DNA from: Uranotaenia lowii
Taxonomy: Eukaryota > Arthropoda > Insecta > Diptera > Culicidae
Direction: 5' to 3'
Assembly (NCBI RefSeq): GCF_029784155.1
Contig: NC_073693.1
Location: 26,882,002-26,946,001 of the forward strand
DNA: 64,000 nucleotides
A program made the position numbers and the translations under genes. The number at the start of each line of letters is the position of its first letter. Within the stretch, counting starts at the first letter, position 1. This document shows positions 47,521-59,224 of the stretch, piece after piece. The notes under the pieces are model-generated. The model was given only the letters and a program-made list of their open reading frames with translations, searched no databases and was not told where the DNA came from.

Positions 47521-48970
47521 AAAAACATTAACTAACTGGAAAACTTTGTTGGAGACCATAAAACTTTTTGGCTTACACTTTAAAAAATAGCACAGATTTA
47601 GTTACGGTTTAAAATTCCTTTTAAAATCCCTTCCAGTTCTTCTATAAAAAAAAATAAAAACAAAAATAAAACCTCGAAGATTAGTTTTTTTTCTCGTGAT
47701 TTTATAAGTATATGATTAACACAAGGCATAAAATTCAAATTCTCTTATTGCAAATATTTGAAGGTTAACAGTCATTAATTTAAAGGCGCTGAATCATGCT
47801 TTATTTTTGTAAAATGGTAATGATTCATTTCAGAAATATGTGCACTTTTCTGGAAAAACTGTAGAATATCATTAAAAATTAAAAGTAAAAGGTTTTTTGA
47901 TTAATAATCAGCTTTCACCAATGCCACGAGGCAAACTTAAAGAATTTTCAATAAGTTTATATTTTACTGTTGTGCAAAAAATGGGCATTTTGGAAAAAAA
48001 TTTAAAATAGTTCTAATCTAAATTAATTTTAATTATTTGGTTGAGCTTTAATCAAAATATTGAGTGGTTTTCTACAAACTGCTTGAAAAAAAGGAAATTC
48101 TTTTATATTAAAATTTAAAATGAAAACGGCCTCCAGTTTTGTACAAAATTATGAAATTTTCAAAAATTTCTGGAATTCCATTTTCAAAGCATTTTATCTC
48201 TGAAACCAGGATAGCAAAGTTTTAATCCTTGATTGAAAGATTCTTGTAAGTTTATCAGCTCATCAGTGATCGATGGTCGATTTTACTCAAAAGTTTTAAG
48301 TCAAAACTGATTGATTGAAATCCGTTCGAAAGCCATTTCACATTTTCACATTTTCATTTTCTCTAATATCTAGATCGGTGAGAGAGAATTCAAATCAACA
48401 CAAATTAATCAAAATAAACTCTAAACTTCTTGAAAACGAGTTGAATATGTTGAATATGAATTTTAAAACCGTTGTTATTTTTGATTACTTATTTTTACTA
48501 TAACCTGATTTAATATATCAATAATCTGTGTTTTGTGGTTTTCCTTTACAAATGAGAAGACATGTTCAGGTCCAAACGAAATTATTATAGCTTAACAGCT
48601 TCTCTTTTTCAAAAGCATGTTTTTTCGAATTTTTTTCGACATTGAATAACGTTACTCAATATAAAAAAAAATTAAGCTACATTTTTTCGGAAAATCATAT
48701 TTGAGTCGCCTCAAAAGCTTTCCCAGACTAAATATTTTTAGGCTTCGGTTGAAAAACAAGAGAAATGTAGCGAAATTGTGGGTTCAAGTCCCGTCGATGA
48801 GCCGTTATATCTTTTCAAAAGATGCATAATATTAGCTCTTTCTTTCTTAGATATCTCAAGTTTCTCAAATACTTTCTATCACCTTTGAAAATGTGATAAT
48901 TTTCAGGTACAAAGATGTCGCAAGACGAACTCAAAACATTAGGTTTGACTTCTCAAATTGCTAACTTAAA
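47521..48970. other. AT-rich stretch, one tRNA-like 3' half
   Basis: There is no gene. At 48779-48805 GTGGGTTCAAGTCCCGTCGA and GAGCC contain a B box (GGTTCAAGTCC, 48781-48791) and look like the 3' half of a tRNA or SINE head; no 5' half was found. Confidence 0.4.
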
Positions 48971-49252
48971 TGAAAAACCCGATTTAATACACTTAACAGT
49001 GGATTGGAGCCTTTCTAACAGAGTTTAAATTATATTTGGAAATATATAAAATAATATAGAATATACATGATAGATTCCTTCCCTCTGAATCATATAAGTA
49101 TGATTTCAGATATTCAAACACGAAAAATTCCAATCTCAATATAAAAAAATGATGCCTGATACGTTTTTTTGGGGAAAAGCGAACTGGTATGTAAGGAGCT
49201 CATTTTATGTATGGAAAGAATGGTATTTAAACAGTAGAATTTCCAAGATTTA

Positions 49253-49330
49253 TAACACGCTGAAATGGTGCCGTGGTAGCAACCAGAACTTTCACGTTGC
49301 TGGTCACGGTTCGAATCTTACTGTTTTTTT
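49253..49330 (+). other. tRNA-like stretch in copy 3 (also at 32453-32513 and 35861-35921, minus strand)
   Basis: GTGGTAGCAACC is A-box-like and GGTTCGAATCT (49308-49318) is a good B box, followed by a T-run that could end Pol III transcription. A full cloverleaf cannot be drawn: the acceptor stem does not pair. It is probably an old SINE head inside the element. Confidence 0.5.
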
Positions 49331-49627
49331 ATGCTTTTTTTTTACTGAATAAGTAAAACCAACTACAATATTGATGGATAGCCGTGACGCGTGCCCTAGC
49401 ATGATACCTTTTTTAGAGCTCAACCATGCATAGAGGAAAAATTCCCACAAAAGGAGGGGAAAGTAATATGACTATTAAATGATTAATCTCATTCTGTAAA
49501 CTAAATCTGAAATCTTATTCTGATTCTAAAGTTTGAATTTTGAGTTACAACACTTAGTCTAATATTTGAATATAAGTTCCAATTTCAAATTCCAGGTTGA
49601 TCTTTAATCCAAATTCTTAATCAGAAT

Positions 49628-50432
49628 TCTAAATCTTAATTCTCAATCTGAATTCTGAATCTGAACTCTGAATTTGAATTCTAAATCTGTATTCTGAATC
49701 TGAATTCTGAATCTGAATTCTGAATCTGAATTCTGAATCTGAATTCTGAATCTGAATTCTGAATCTGAATTCTGAATCTGAGTTCTGAATCTGAATTCTG
49801 AATCTGAATTCTGAATCTGAATTCTGAATTCTGAATCTGAATTCTGAATCTTAATTCTGAATCTGAATTCTGAATCTGAATTCTGAATCTGAATTCTGAA
49901 TCTGAATTCTGAATCTGAATTCTGAATCTGAATTCTGAATCTAAATTCTGAATCTGAATTCTGAATCTGAATTCTGAATCTGAATTCTGAATCTGAATTC
50001 TGAATCTGAATTCTGAATCTGAATTCTGAATCTGAATTCTGAATCTGAATTCTGAATCTGAATTCTGAATCTGAATTCTGAATCGGAATTCTGAATCTGA
50101 ATTCTGAATCTGAATTCTGAATATGAATTCTGAATCTGAATTCTGGATCTGAATTCTGAATCTGAATTCTGAATCTGAATTCTGAATCTGAATTCTGAAT
50201 CTGAATTCTGAATCTGAATTCTGAATCTGAATTCTGAATCTGAATTCTGAATCTGAATTCTGAATCTGAATTCTGAATCTGAATTCTGAATCTGAATTCT
50301 GAATCTGAATTCTGAATCTGAATTCTGAATCTGAATTCTGAATCTGAATTCTGAATCTGAATTCTGAATCTGAATTCTGAATCTGAATTCTGAATCTGAA
50401 TTCTGAATCTGAATTCTGAATCTGAATTCTTA
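49628..50432 (-). repeat. 13-bp minisatellite, array B of copy 3
   Basis: On the minus strand the unit is again GAATTCAGATTCA. More regular units lie between the spacer and the AGATCCAG marker than in copies 1 and 2. Confidence 0.95.
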
Positions 50433-50896
50433 ATCTTGTAAATCTCATTTTGATTGTTTTGCATCACACGGTTTTCAACATTGAAATTTCTTTCATCCAA
50501 ATTTTTTTTTATGATTTCGGATTTTACAACTTTTAATAGTATGGTTTTACCCCTAAAAGTATGCAGCAAACTTAATTTCAGAAAAATTGTGAAAAAAAGT
50601 TTTCACAAAACAAAATCGTGTTTTCATGCGTAATGATCTTTAAGTCATCGCAAATTTATCAAAAACTGTGCAAATTGGTATTCTTGGAGAAACAATTCCA
50701 GAATTGAAAATTGATAAAGTGAGGAGAAATTTTACGGATGATGAAAAGAGCGAAAGAACATTTTTGCAAGGAAAATTTATTAACGTACACCATACTTTAC
50801 CTCGCAACATCCAGCTTCATCAATTTTTAATTCTGATATTCTTTCTCCATGAATCTAAATTTTTCACCGATATGCCGAAAATAAATTTACAAAAAT

Positions 50897-51607
50897 TCTG
50901 AATCTGAATTCTGAATCTGAATTCTGATTCTGAATTCTGAATCTGAATTCTGAATCTGAACTCTGAATCTGAATTCTGATTCTGAATTCTGAATCTGAAT
51001 TCTGAATCTGAATTCTGAATCTGAATTCTGAATCTGAATTCTGAATCTGAATTCTGAATCTGAATTCTGAATCTGAATTCTGAATCTGAATTCTGAATCT
51101 GAATTCTGAATCTGAATCTGAATTCTGAATCTGAATTCTGAATCTGAATTCTGAATCTGAATTCTGAATCTGAATTCTGAATCTGAATTCTGAATCTGAA
51201 TTCTGAATCTGAATTCTGAATCTGAATTCTGAATCTGAATTCTGAATCTGAATTCTGAATCTGAATTCTGAATCTGAATTCTGAATCTGAATTCTGAATC
51301 TGAATTCTGAATCTGAATTCTGAATCTGAATTCTGAATCTGAATTCTGAATCTGAATTCTGAATCTGAATTCTGAATCTGAATTCTGAATCTGAATTCTG
51401 AATCTGAATTCTGAATCTGAATTCTGAATCTGAATTCTGAATCTGAATTCTGAATCTGAATTCTGAATCTGAATTCTGAATCTGAATTCTGAATCTGAAT
51501 TCTGAATCTGAATTCTGAATCTGAATTCTGAATCTGAATTCTGAATCTGAATTCTTAATCTGAATTCTGAATCTGAATTCTGAATCTAAATTCTGAATCT
51601 GAATATG
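50897..51607 (-). repeat. 13-bp minisatellite, array A of copy 3
   Basis: Same unit on the minus strand, five units shorter than in copy 2. The spacer between the arrays (50433-50896) is conserved in all three copies. Confidence 0.95.
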
Positions 51608-52084
51608 AGTTCTGAATCTGAATTTTGAATTCTGAATTTTGAATCCTGAATTCTGATTCCTAAACCTGTATCCTGAATTTGAAAACTGAATCTGAATTCT
51701 GCATCTGAAATTGAATCTAAATTATGTATGAGTATGTAGAAATGAAAAAAAAAACATAAATTCATTCTTCAACACGAGTAAAAAAAACGAGGGTCATAAG
51801 ATCTTCATATAAATTCCCCCCCAACGCAGTTTCCTGTACGGCTCTGCATTTTGTTGACACCCGGCATGGCTTTAGACACTATAATTTCATAAATGAAATT
51901 ATAATGTCTATAGGCATGGCGGACTCTGAAGGAAACGCCCATCCGCCATTTGCTGCATTGAAAAGCAAGAAGTGTAAGATATAAACACTGTTGCCGTATT
52001 TGCCCCAGCAGACTGAGAAACTGCCCAGACCACGGTGCGTCTTAGTAATGCCTTTTACCTATTTGAGTTTGAGCCGCTTTCAAT

Positions 52085-52160
52085 CAAGCGTGCCGATGGT
52101 TTATTGGATAGCGCTTGCAACTTGGGATCTGAAGGGTTTTGGTTCAATTCTCGAGTTAAT
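52085..52160 (+). other. tRNA-like stretch in copy 3 (also about 29847-29900 and 33035-33088, minus strand)
   Basis: TGCCGATGGTTTATTGGATA with GC is A-box-like and GGTTCAATTCT (52141-52151) is a B box. The spacing of about 43 bp fits a tRNA. It could be a SINE head captured by the element. Confidence 0.5.
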
Positions 52161-52552
52161 AAAAATATTATTTTTTTATTTTGATTATCTTCAATTTATA
52201 AATGATTGCTGGTGCTGCTGCTTCGAGGCGCCACTAGCAACTTTTTTTTATGCCATAATAAGTATGATATGTATTTGGTAAAGAAAACGGTTTCAACTAT
52301 TTTGTTTTTTTCCCGTTTTTGAAAGGGTTGTGTAGAAAAAAAAATGCATTCTTTTGAGACTAAAATCATTTTAATTGTGCAGCCCAGTTTCGCAAAAACG
52401 TTCTAGACATTTTTAAAATGGCACATACAAATCCACGGACATCAACAGAACTCGTCGAGCTGAGTCGATAGGTACCTATAAAGGTATGTCTAAGACCCAT
52501 AATTAATGATCTCTCAAATCGACCGATAACCAAACCTTTCTGTTAGAAAGGC

Positions 52553-53949
52553 AAAAACTTCACAACTTTCCGAAATGCTGCTGAAATGGACGCTGAATCA
52601 ATGTGTTTACGTATTTTTCAAAAAGTTAAGAATCGTTTCCAAAATTCAAATACTTTCATGGTCGAACTGTTGAATATTATTAAAAATAATCACATTAAAC
52701 TTTGCGCAACTATTTTGAAGACTGCGAGTAATTCTGACTTCTGATTAACAAAGTTGCAAGAATTTTCTTTATGTAAATTTTACAAAAAAAAAAGTTTTTG
52801 AAATAAAAACACAAGAGCTCTGAGAAAGAAGCTCAAAGTAAGATCTGAAACTATTGACAACAAAAAAGGCGTGATTTTTGAGGTTGAGATTTTCCTCTAC
52901 AAATAAGAAGAATAAAGCAAGCAAGGTAAAAATGCAAAGTTAATAATTTTAATTTTCTGTTGAATATTTGAATTTAGTAATGATCCAGTTAAAGGTCAAG
53001 TTCAAAAATTTGATTCATATTTTAATTGTATTTCAATATATTTATTGGATTTAAAATTAAGAAATATTATTTCAAGTGGGAATTTGAATTAGGGTTTTAT
53101 ATGTTTTAAAATTCCTTTTCAATTCTGTATTTGATTTTTGAAGCTTTGTTGTTGTGAGAATGATTTGTCTATTGATAATGATTATTTCAGATTTTCTCTC
53201 CTGATTCAATATTCCTTTTTTAGGTTCTTGCATATGAATCCTTATTATACGTTCAAATTTTAGTACAAACATCTAAGTTTCCACTCTATTTTGGACACTA
53301 AAACATTTGTTGTTTCCTCTTCAATACTTGTCTAACAAACCTGAAGTGAATCATTTACATGTCGAGCATCGATTTGTGATCCATTTTTTATTTTGATCTC
53401 TCGAACCAACAAATCCAATTTGAAATACTCTGAAATTGTCAACATAATACTTGATCAGAACTAAATTTAAAAAAATTAAAAATTAAGTTGGTAAAGCACC
53501 TATATTATAGCTTGTGACTAAATCTTTGTTAGAATTCATAAATGGATTCAACAAAATTTCAGTTCTTCGGATTCCAAACCTAGGATTTTGTATCCCTAAA
53601 TTTTAAATAAAAGTCATTACCCTGAATTCATCCATTGATAAATCTGATTTATTAGATGATGTTTTATAAATAATTAATAATACTAAGGGTTATACATTTG
53701 ATCCTTAAATGTTTTAAAACAACACTAATATCTCGAAAACGAGGGAATATTCACAAGTCATCAATACACACAAAAAACGAGTTCAGTAGAATGTTCAGTA
53801 GAATTTGTAAAGCCGGTCTTAAATAAGTAAACAGTTTCAAATATAATTTTTGAACTTGGAAGAGAAATATCATTCAAAACTCAAAACTCGGACTCAAAAC
53901 AACGGCTTAAAACCTTTACAGTTGTGTTATTTAAATTGAAATAATATTA
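52553..53949. other. No gene or element recognised
   Basis: AT-rich sequence with short featureless open frames. It belongs to the possible hAT-bracketed region. Confidence 0.35.
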
Positions 53950-54908
53950 TTAAACCCTTATCCAAGTGTCAATATGACACTATTGGAAGTTTTAAGGTTT
54001 GTAACATTTTTCAGACGCTTTAAAACAAAACAACTCTTTCGGGGACCCTAATAAATTCAAGAAATCTTTCATTGTGCATCATTAGTTTTTTTATATGGAC
54101 GCTACCTGAAAGTCCAGAAAAAAACTCCCTACTCAGACCTTGACTGTCAATTTGACACTCCTGAAGTAAAATAGTTCAAAATCGTTTCCACTGCTATCAT
54201 TTATTGAAAAAAATACATCATAAGAAACATTTTAATATTAGTAAAAAATGTTCCAAACATTTTAGACAGTTATTCACTTGCTTCCTCGCAATTCTACTTC
54301 TAAAATAAAAAAAAATCCCGAAAAACATCCCTTACTGGAACTACCGTAAGTCACATATGGTTCACTCAAAAAATATAGCTTTAGAGTTCATGAAAGCTGA
54401 AGTTAAAAGCTATACGATGAAACATCGAGACAAAATTTTTCGTCAAAATTTAAAAAAAAAAGTCCAAAAAACGTCGTTTTCATTTCACTTCTTGTAAAAA
54501 CTGTTTGTAGTAGATTTAATTCTCTACGTATCAAAAATCTAATGATTGCAAAGTGTTAGAAATAACATGAATTTTGTAGCCGTATTTTAAAACGATATTG
54601 CCATCTCTAAAACAGTTTTTACAAAAGAGGAAATGAAAACTACGTTTATAAGACTACTTTTTCGATGTTTCATGGTAATGTTTTAAACTTCAGCTTTCAT
54701 GAATTTCAATGCAATATTGTTTTGAGTAAACCATACGTGACTTACGGTAGTTTTGGTAAGGGCTGTTTATTTTCGTATTTATTATTTTAGAAGTTGAATT
54801 GCATGGAATATAACTTTATAAAATCATCGTAACATTTTTTACTGCCATTAAAATGTCTCTTTTCTTTTTTTTTTAGTTGATCGTAGTACCGCGGCGGATG
54901 AGGGTTAA
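53950..54908. mobile_element. TTAA-flanked foldback element (piggyBac-like ends)
   Basis: TTAA stands at both borders (53950-53953, 54905-54908), followed inward by ACCCTTATCC on the left and CCCTCATCC on the right. The body is a long imperfect palindrome: CTACCGTAAGTCACATATGG near 54343 pairs with CCATACGTGACTTACGGTAG near 54732, and arms extend out to TTTTAATATTAGTAAAAAATG against its counterpart near 54840. TTAA targeting suggests piggyBac-type mobilisation. No transposase is present. Confidence 0.65.
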
Positions 54909-55141
54909 TGTACCAGTAATTTCTAAAATATTAAAAAAAAAATACCATCAGGAAACAAAGCAATACGGAAAAAAAACGGAAAACACGGCATAAAAATTCA
55001 AAAATATGTTTTTTTTTAAATTTAATTTTTAAGGTTTGCAACAGAAATAAACCAAAAAAATTTAACAGAAATATTGGTCCAAATTCCTCTAAAGGGCATA
55101 TCATTAACTCCTTAAAAATTTAAGCATACGGTGTTTGAGTA

Positions 55142-55658
55142 AGGTTGTCAGATTGCCCGGTTTCATCCGGTCGGATATTTAAAACAAAATTTTACAAAAT
55201 CCAGCCAGCCCGGTTGTAAGGATTTTGCCCGGATTTATTCACTATATAAGCCATAACAAACAGAAATAAACCAATTGAGTGGGAATATTTTTTCATTTAT
55301 GCGTTCAAAACGATTTTTTTTGAGCAAGTTTTATAAAAATAATTATGAAAAGTATTTTGAAAGCCTAAAATACAATTTAAAAACTGGTGATGAAAAAAAT
55401 TCTTTCGTCAAGTTTTTTTTCTTGATTTGTGTATAGCAATTATTGGATAAAGATCAAATCTGCCTGGATATTGCTCGGATTTGTTGTTGTGTGAGGGATG
55501 AATGACCCCATAGATGTTGAAATTTTAATGATCAAATAAATAAATACCGGATTTGTTGTCGACATTTTGGAATCAAATGCCCGGATTTTGCCAGGATTTC
55601 AGATAAAATAGTTCAGATTTGTCCGGCTCGGGTACGTGCTTAAAAAGTTCTGACAACT
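55142..55658. mobile_element. CCCGG-type MITE with GTTGTCAGA termini
   Basis: The left end AGGTTGTCAGATTGCCCGG and the right end read inward, AGTTGTCAGAAC, form inverted repeats. GCCCGGATTTTGCCAGG, GTCCGGCTCGGGTACG and other words are shared with 25951-26334. A tiny retro-insertion lies inside (55490-55547). No exact TSD was seen. Confidence 0.7.
55490..55547 (+). mobile_element. 58-bp 3' end of a LINE inserted in the MITE
   Basis: The 12-bp repeat CGGATTTGTTGT flanks it (55478-55489, 55548-55559). The insert ends GATCAAATAAATAAATAC and contains GGATGAATGACCCC, which I associate with 3' ends of Jockey/CR1-type LINEs. It is an extreme 5' truncation. Confidence 0.65.
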
Positions 55659-56084
55659 CACAGTTTCTTTCGGATCCTGATGAAATTCCCAATCGTTGTC
55701 AACCCGATCCTTCGCGGCCACGTTCTGCAAAACCAAAACAGATTGAGTTGGTTGCGTTCTCTTTTCATCAATAGAGTATTTCCTGAGACAGATTGTGATA
55801 GGATAACGTTTTGTTTTTGTTTTGAAAAATGTAAACACCAACTGGTCGCCAGCACTGTTCAATGTTTTCTTTTAAAAACTCTTTAATTAAAAGCATTAAT
55901 ATATCTTTATGTCTTAACTTGTTATGAATTTATTATTAGTTAAATAATAAAATTCATATTCTGCGCTTGCAAAACCACTAAAATTGCTTTGAAAATTTGA
56001 TTTCGTTAATATCTGGCCATTGAACACGCGTAATGTTGTTGTTATGTTTACCCTACCACTATATGCCGAGAAAATGTATACTTG

Positions 56085-56251
56085 AAGCCTAGTCCACACT
56101 AGGAGACGGTTCGTCTCGAGACGGTCTCAGCATCTCCCAATTTCTTTGGGAGACACTGAGACCGTCTCAGGTTTCCAACAACAACAACAGACAACAAAGT
56201 TTGTCTCATAACAAAAATTGTAGTTCATGTTGCCTAGTGTGGACTAGGCTT
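56085..56251. mobile_element. Short palindromic MITE (167 bp) with nested hairpins
   Basis: Perfect terminal inverted repeats AGCCTAGTCCACACTAGG lie at 56086-56103 and 56233-56250. Inside, GAGACGGTCTCAG pairs with CTGAGACCGTCTC, and within that CTCCCAA pairs with TTGGGAG. It is non-coding. No TSD could be fixed. Confidence 0.75.
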
Positions 56252-56744
56252 GAGAAATCAGCTGTTCGTCAGACAAATGGGGAAATGCCTTATTCGCTAA
56301 TCGAGAAACATAGTGGTTGACAGTTGATGATGATCGAAGATGATGACAACAATACAAATGCTGCCATCATACACGCTAAACTCAATCAACACAGCTTGTG
56401 GTTATGTGTTTCCCTGCAGTTTTGGCAGGTTATTCTGGGTGGATAACACAGAAACTGGTAGTATTAAAGGTTCAGAAGTTAGAGTAGTATTAAATGGTTC
56501 AGAGTTAAGAATCACTCAGAATAAGGGATAAGATTGTAATCGCTATAGCTCTAAGTTAGCTTAAAGGGACTTGACAAATTGAAATTAATAAACGGTATCT
56601 CATTTCCAAACCAAAATACCTCGTTTCCAAACCAATGAATTCAATAGTTTTAAATCGTAAATTAGGCTTCTTGAAACCAGTTAATCCTTATTTTAAAAAA
56701 AAAAGCTTTTGGTTTTGTAAAAAAGTAAATAAATCTTGGCAGAA

Positions 56745-56850
56745 TCCGGGCTCTTTTGTACGAATTTCAGGCATCCGGGCCGAACAGAATCTTTCCCAAA
56801 CTTTGTATGAAATATCCAAGCTAGTCCGGATAAAACCGACATAATTTTAC
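56745..56850. repeat. CCGGGCAA-type repeat fragment
   Basis: GAATCCGGGCTC, CATCCGGGCCGAACAGAATC and GTCCGGATAAAACCG match the arrangement at 6355-6445. It is a fragment of the same repeat family. Confidence 0.5.
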
Positions 56851-57001
56851 TCGCTGCTGTAGGTATAACATTTTAGTCTTTATATTTTTGGGGATTTAGG
56901 GGAGACATAGATATATCGATATGCCTGTTTATTTCATATTTGTTGGGTGTTTTAAACATTTGCGGCTAAAAAGCCAAGGGTTGCCGACCCCTGTTCTAGG
57001 G

Positions 57002-58940
57002 AACAAGCTATAGTTTTCCACCAAACGAACGCTTGCCTCTACTCGACTTGACCGGTACCTAAATTAAGTGAATCATGTGACAATAATAAGTGATTCGCCC
57101 GAATTGAAGAAAAGAGCCCAACAAAATAATGGGGAGGGGGGAGGAATCTAGATGGAGGGAACGGAAAATGCACTCCGCCTCGATTTGGAACGAAACACAA
57201 ACACAATTAAATGGTCATTTCATTGACAAATCCACTACCGACTCTTGTCGGTCAGTAATTGTAGGTATAAGGGTTATTTGTCAAATTCTCCCCACCGCCA
57301 CTATTTAGTTACTGACTGTTTGTCGATGGTTGTGAGTTTTCCGATCGGCGGCAGGCAAACAAACAAACGGACGGCCGGCCTCTACTTTGGTACTTGTCTC
57401 GTTGCTGCTGCTGCTGCACTTCACAACAATTGAATCGTTTATGTGAAAAATGGTTAAAGAGGGAAAAAACTAGCGGAGCGAACGTTACAATTAAACAATA
57501 CGTGGTACCCGTACTATGCATAGGTTTGTCAACCGATTGTGCTTAAATAGTTGGGGCACAATGGGATAAAAACAGATGGAATTCAGCATGACAATTGCAA
57601 GAGTTTAGCGAACAGTGGGATATCTGTAGGGATAAAACATTTGCAATTATACAATTGTCTGACATGACGTGCACTTCAAAGAGAACAACTTTGATCTGAA
57701 AAAAAAAACAAGTATGACAATTTCGAATTAACAAATCCGGCTCCTTTTAAAATTATTAACATTGCAGACTTGGCATTAGCTCAGAAAATTCGACAGTCTG
57801 ATGTAGTATGACGAAAAAAAAACTGTTGGTGACTTTGCGATCTCTCCGTGAAGATATTAATCTAGATTTGATAGACAATTAGATGGAATAGACGTGATGG
57901 ATACCTGTACAATTCGCCCGTCAAAACGGCCCATCCACCTTTGAATGTAGGTTTTAACAGCAATATTTTGAGTACTTTAAGAGGTTTTTAGAAAAGAATC
58001 AAACCATCAGACAATGCAGCAGGTAATAATATCATTGTGTTTATTTGAAAAAAAAACACGTTAAAATCCCATTGTTCCATGGAATACTCCCGCACAAGTG
58101 TACAACAAAAGTGGGACAAAAGATGACCATCCACCGCAATTCGTCATTCCCGGAGCTGAGCTGGAGGGAAACGCATGACCAAGCAGACCGTTTTATTCAA
58201 CTCTACCAGCTGCTATCCAATAATTTAGATACAAACTCGAAAGAGCAAAATTTGCTCATGTTCCCTGTACGTTCCTGAACATGACTTCTGATTGCCACAA
58301 TCGTTTGTTTCGAACGTTCATTCATTCAGTCAGTTACTACACCATTCATATGATTGTTTTGGGAAATGCAACCTCTGATGGGAACTGATGATCGATATTT
58401 CAAAATAAATCTTCTATAATAATTTCGGTCAAGTTCATTTCCAAATTTTTTATTCAAATTCACAGAAAATTAAAAATTTTCAAACCCATCGTGCAGTCAA
58501 AAAAAATCAATTGGAGAAGGACTCTTCAATGAAACATAACTAGACAAAGATTGAAAAAACTCCAAATCAAACCATTAATTTTGTGACAAATTCATCGCGA
58601 TGATTTGCGACAAATTCGTTGGAATCCAAAATAAATCCTCGCAACCGTCTTGTACGAACGTAAACTACAAAGGCTCTTTAGAAAAACGAATGCTAAAAAA
58701 ATCGAAAACAAACAAATTCCGCTATCCGGATATCGGGAAAAACGCGTGTGCGTGCCACCCAATACGGCATATTATTATTCACTTCGTCACGCTTGGGAAT
58801 CATTCATTTTCTTCCATTTATCGTCCCCAAGAGTCCCGGGCAGGCAGGCAGGCAGGGGGAATCCGTTTTTATCCATTGATTACCAGACCATCGTCGTTGG
58901 TCCCCCAGCTTTCTGTTTTCCGTTCGTAATATGTAGAGCT
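57002..58940. other. Long stretch without recognised gene
   Basis: Mixed, partly GC-richer sequence with GCTGCTGCTGCTGC (57402-57416) and a short CAGG run (58841-58856). Open frames up to about 109 codons lack recognisable domains. It is probably single-copy host non-coding DNA. Confidence 0.4.
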
Positions 58941-59224
58941 ACAGTGAGGGGCAAAATAAAGTGTCCAAATTATTTTTTTTCAATTTCTTTTATTTTTCTG
59001 GTTAAAATTAAACGAAAACACATCGTAATCATTTTTTAAATATTGTTTATTATGTTCTTTTCAATTTTTATTAATGTTGCGCTGGTAAAAAAATAAAGTT
59101 TTTCTGATAGAAAAAAAAACAGTTAATATTCCAAAAAAAACAGGGGCAAAATAAAGTGTCCAGATCGGTACAGCTTCAAAAAATTCAAACTGAAGGCAAA
59201 CAAGAACGATTTAATAATGGGTTT

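Larger units (their letters stand above)
49009..52552 (-). mobile_element. 3.5 kb inverted-repeat element, copy 3 (inverted, complete)
   Basis: This is the reverse complement of copy 2, with GCCTTTCTAACAG at 49009-49021 and CTGTTAGAAAGGC at 52540-52552. The length is 3544 bp, the same as copy 2, although array A is five 13-bp units shorter and array B five units longer. Homology with copy 2 continues outside the element to about 48972. It may therefore derive from an inverted segmental duplication rather than independent transposition. Confidence 0.88.
45704..56993. mobile_element. Possible ancient hAT element bracketing 11.3 kb
   Basis: The left end CTGGGGTCAGCAATC and the right end read inward, CAGGGGTCGGCAACC, match a well-known hAT terminus type. 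The flanks are GTCTAGGG (45696-45703) and TTCTAGGG (56994-57001), sharing seven of eight positions, as an aged 8-bp TSD would. Inside are a LINE fragment, copy 3 of the 3.5 kb element, a TTAA palindrome, two MITEs and sequence of unknown origin. No hAT transposase was recognised. The ends could also belong to two separate insertions. Confidence 0.5.
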
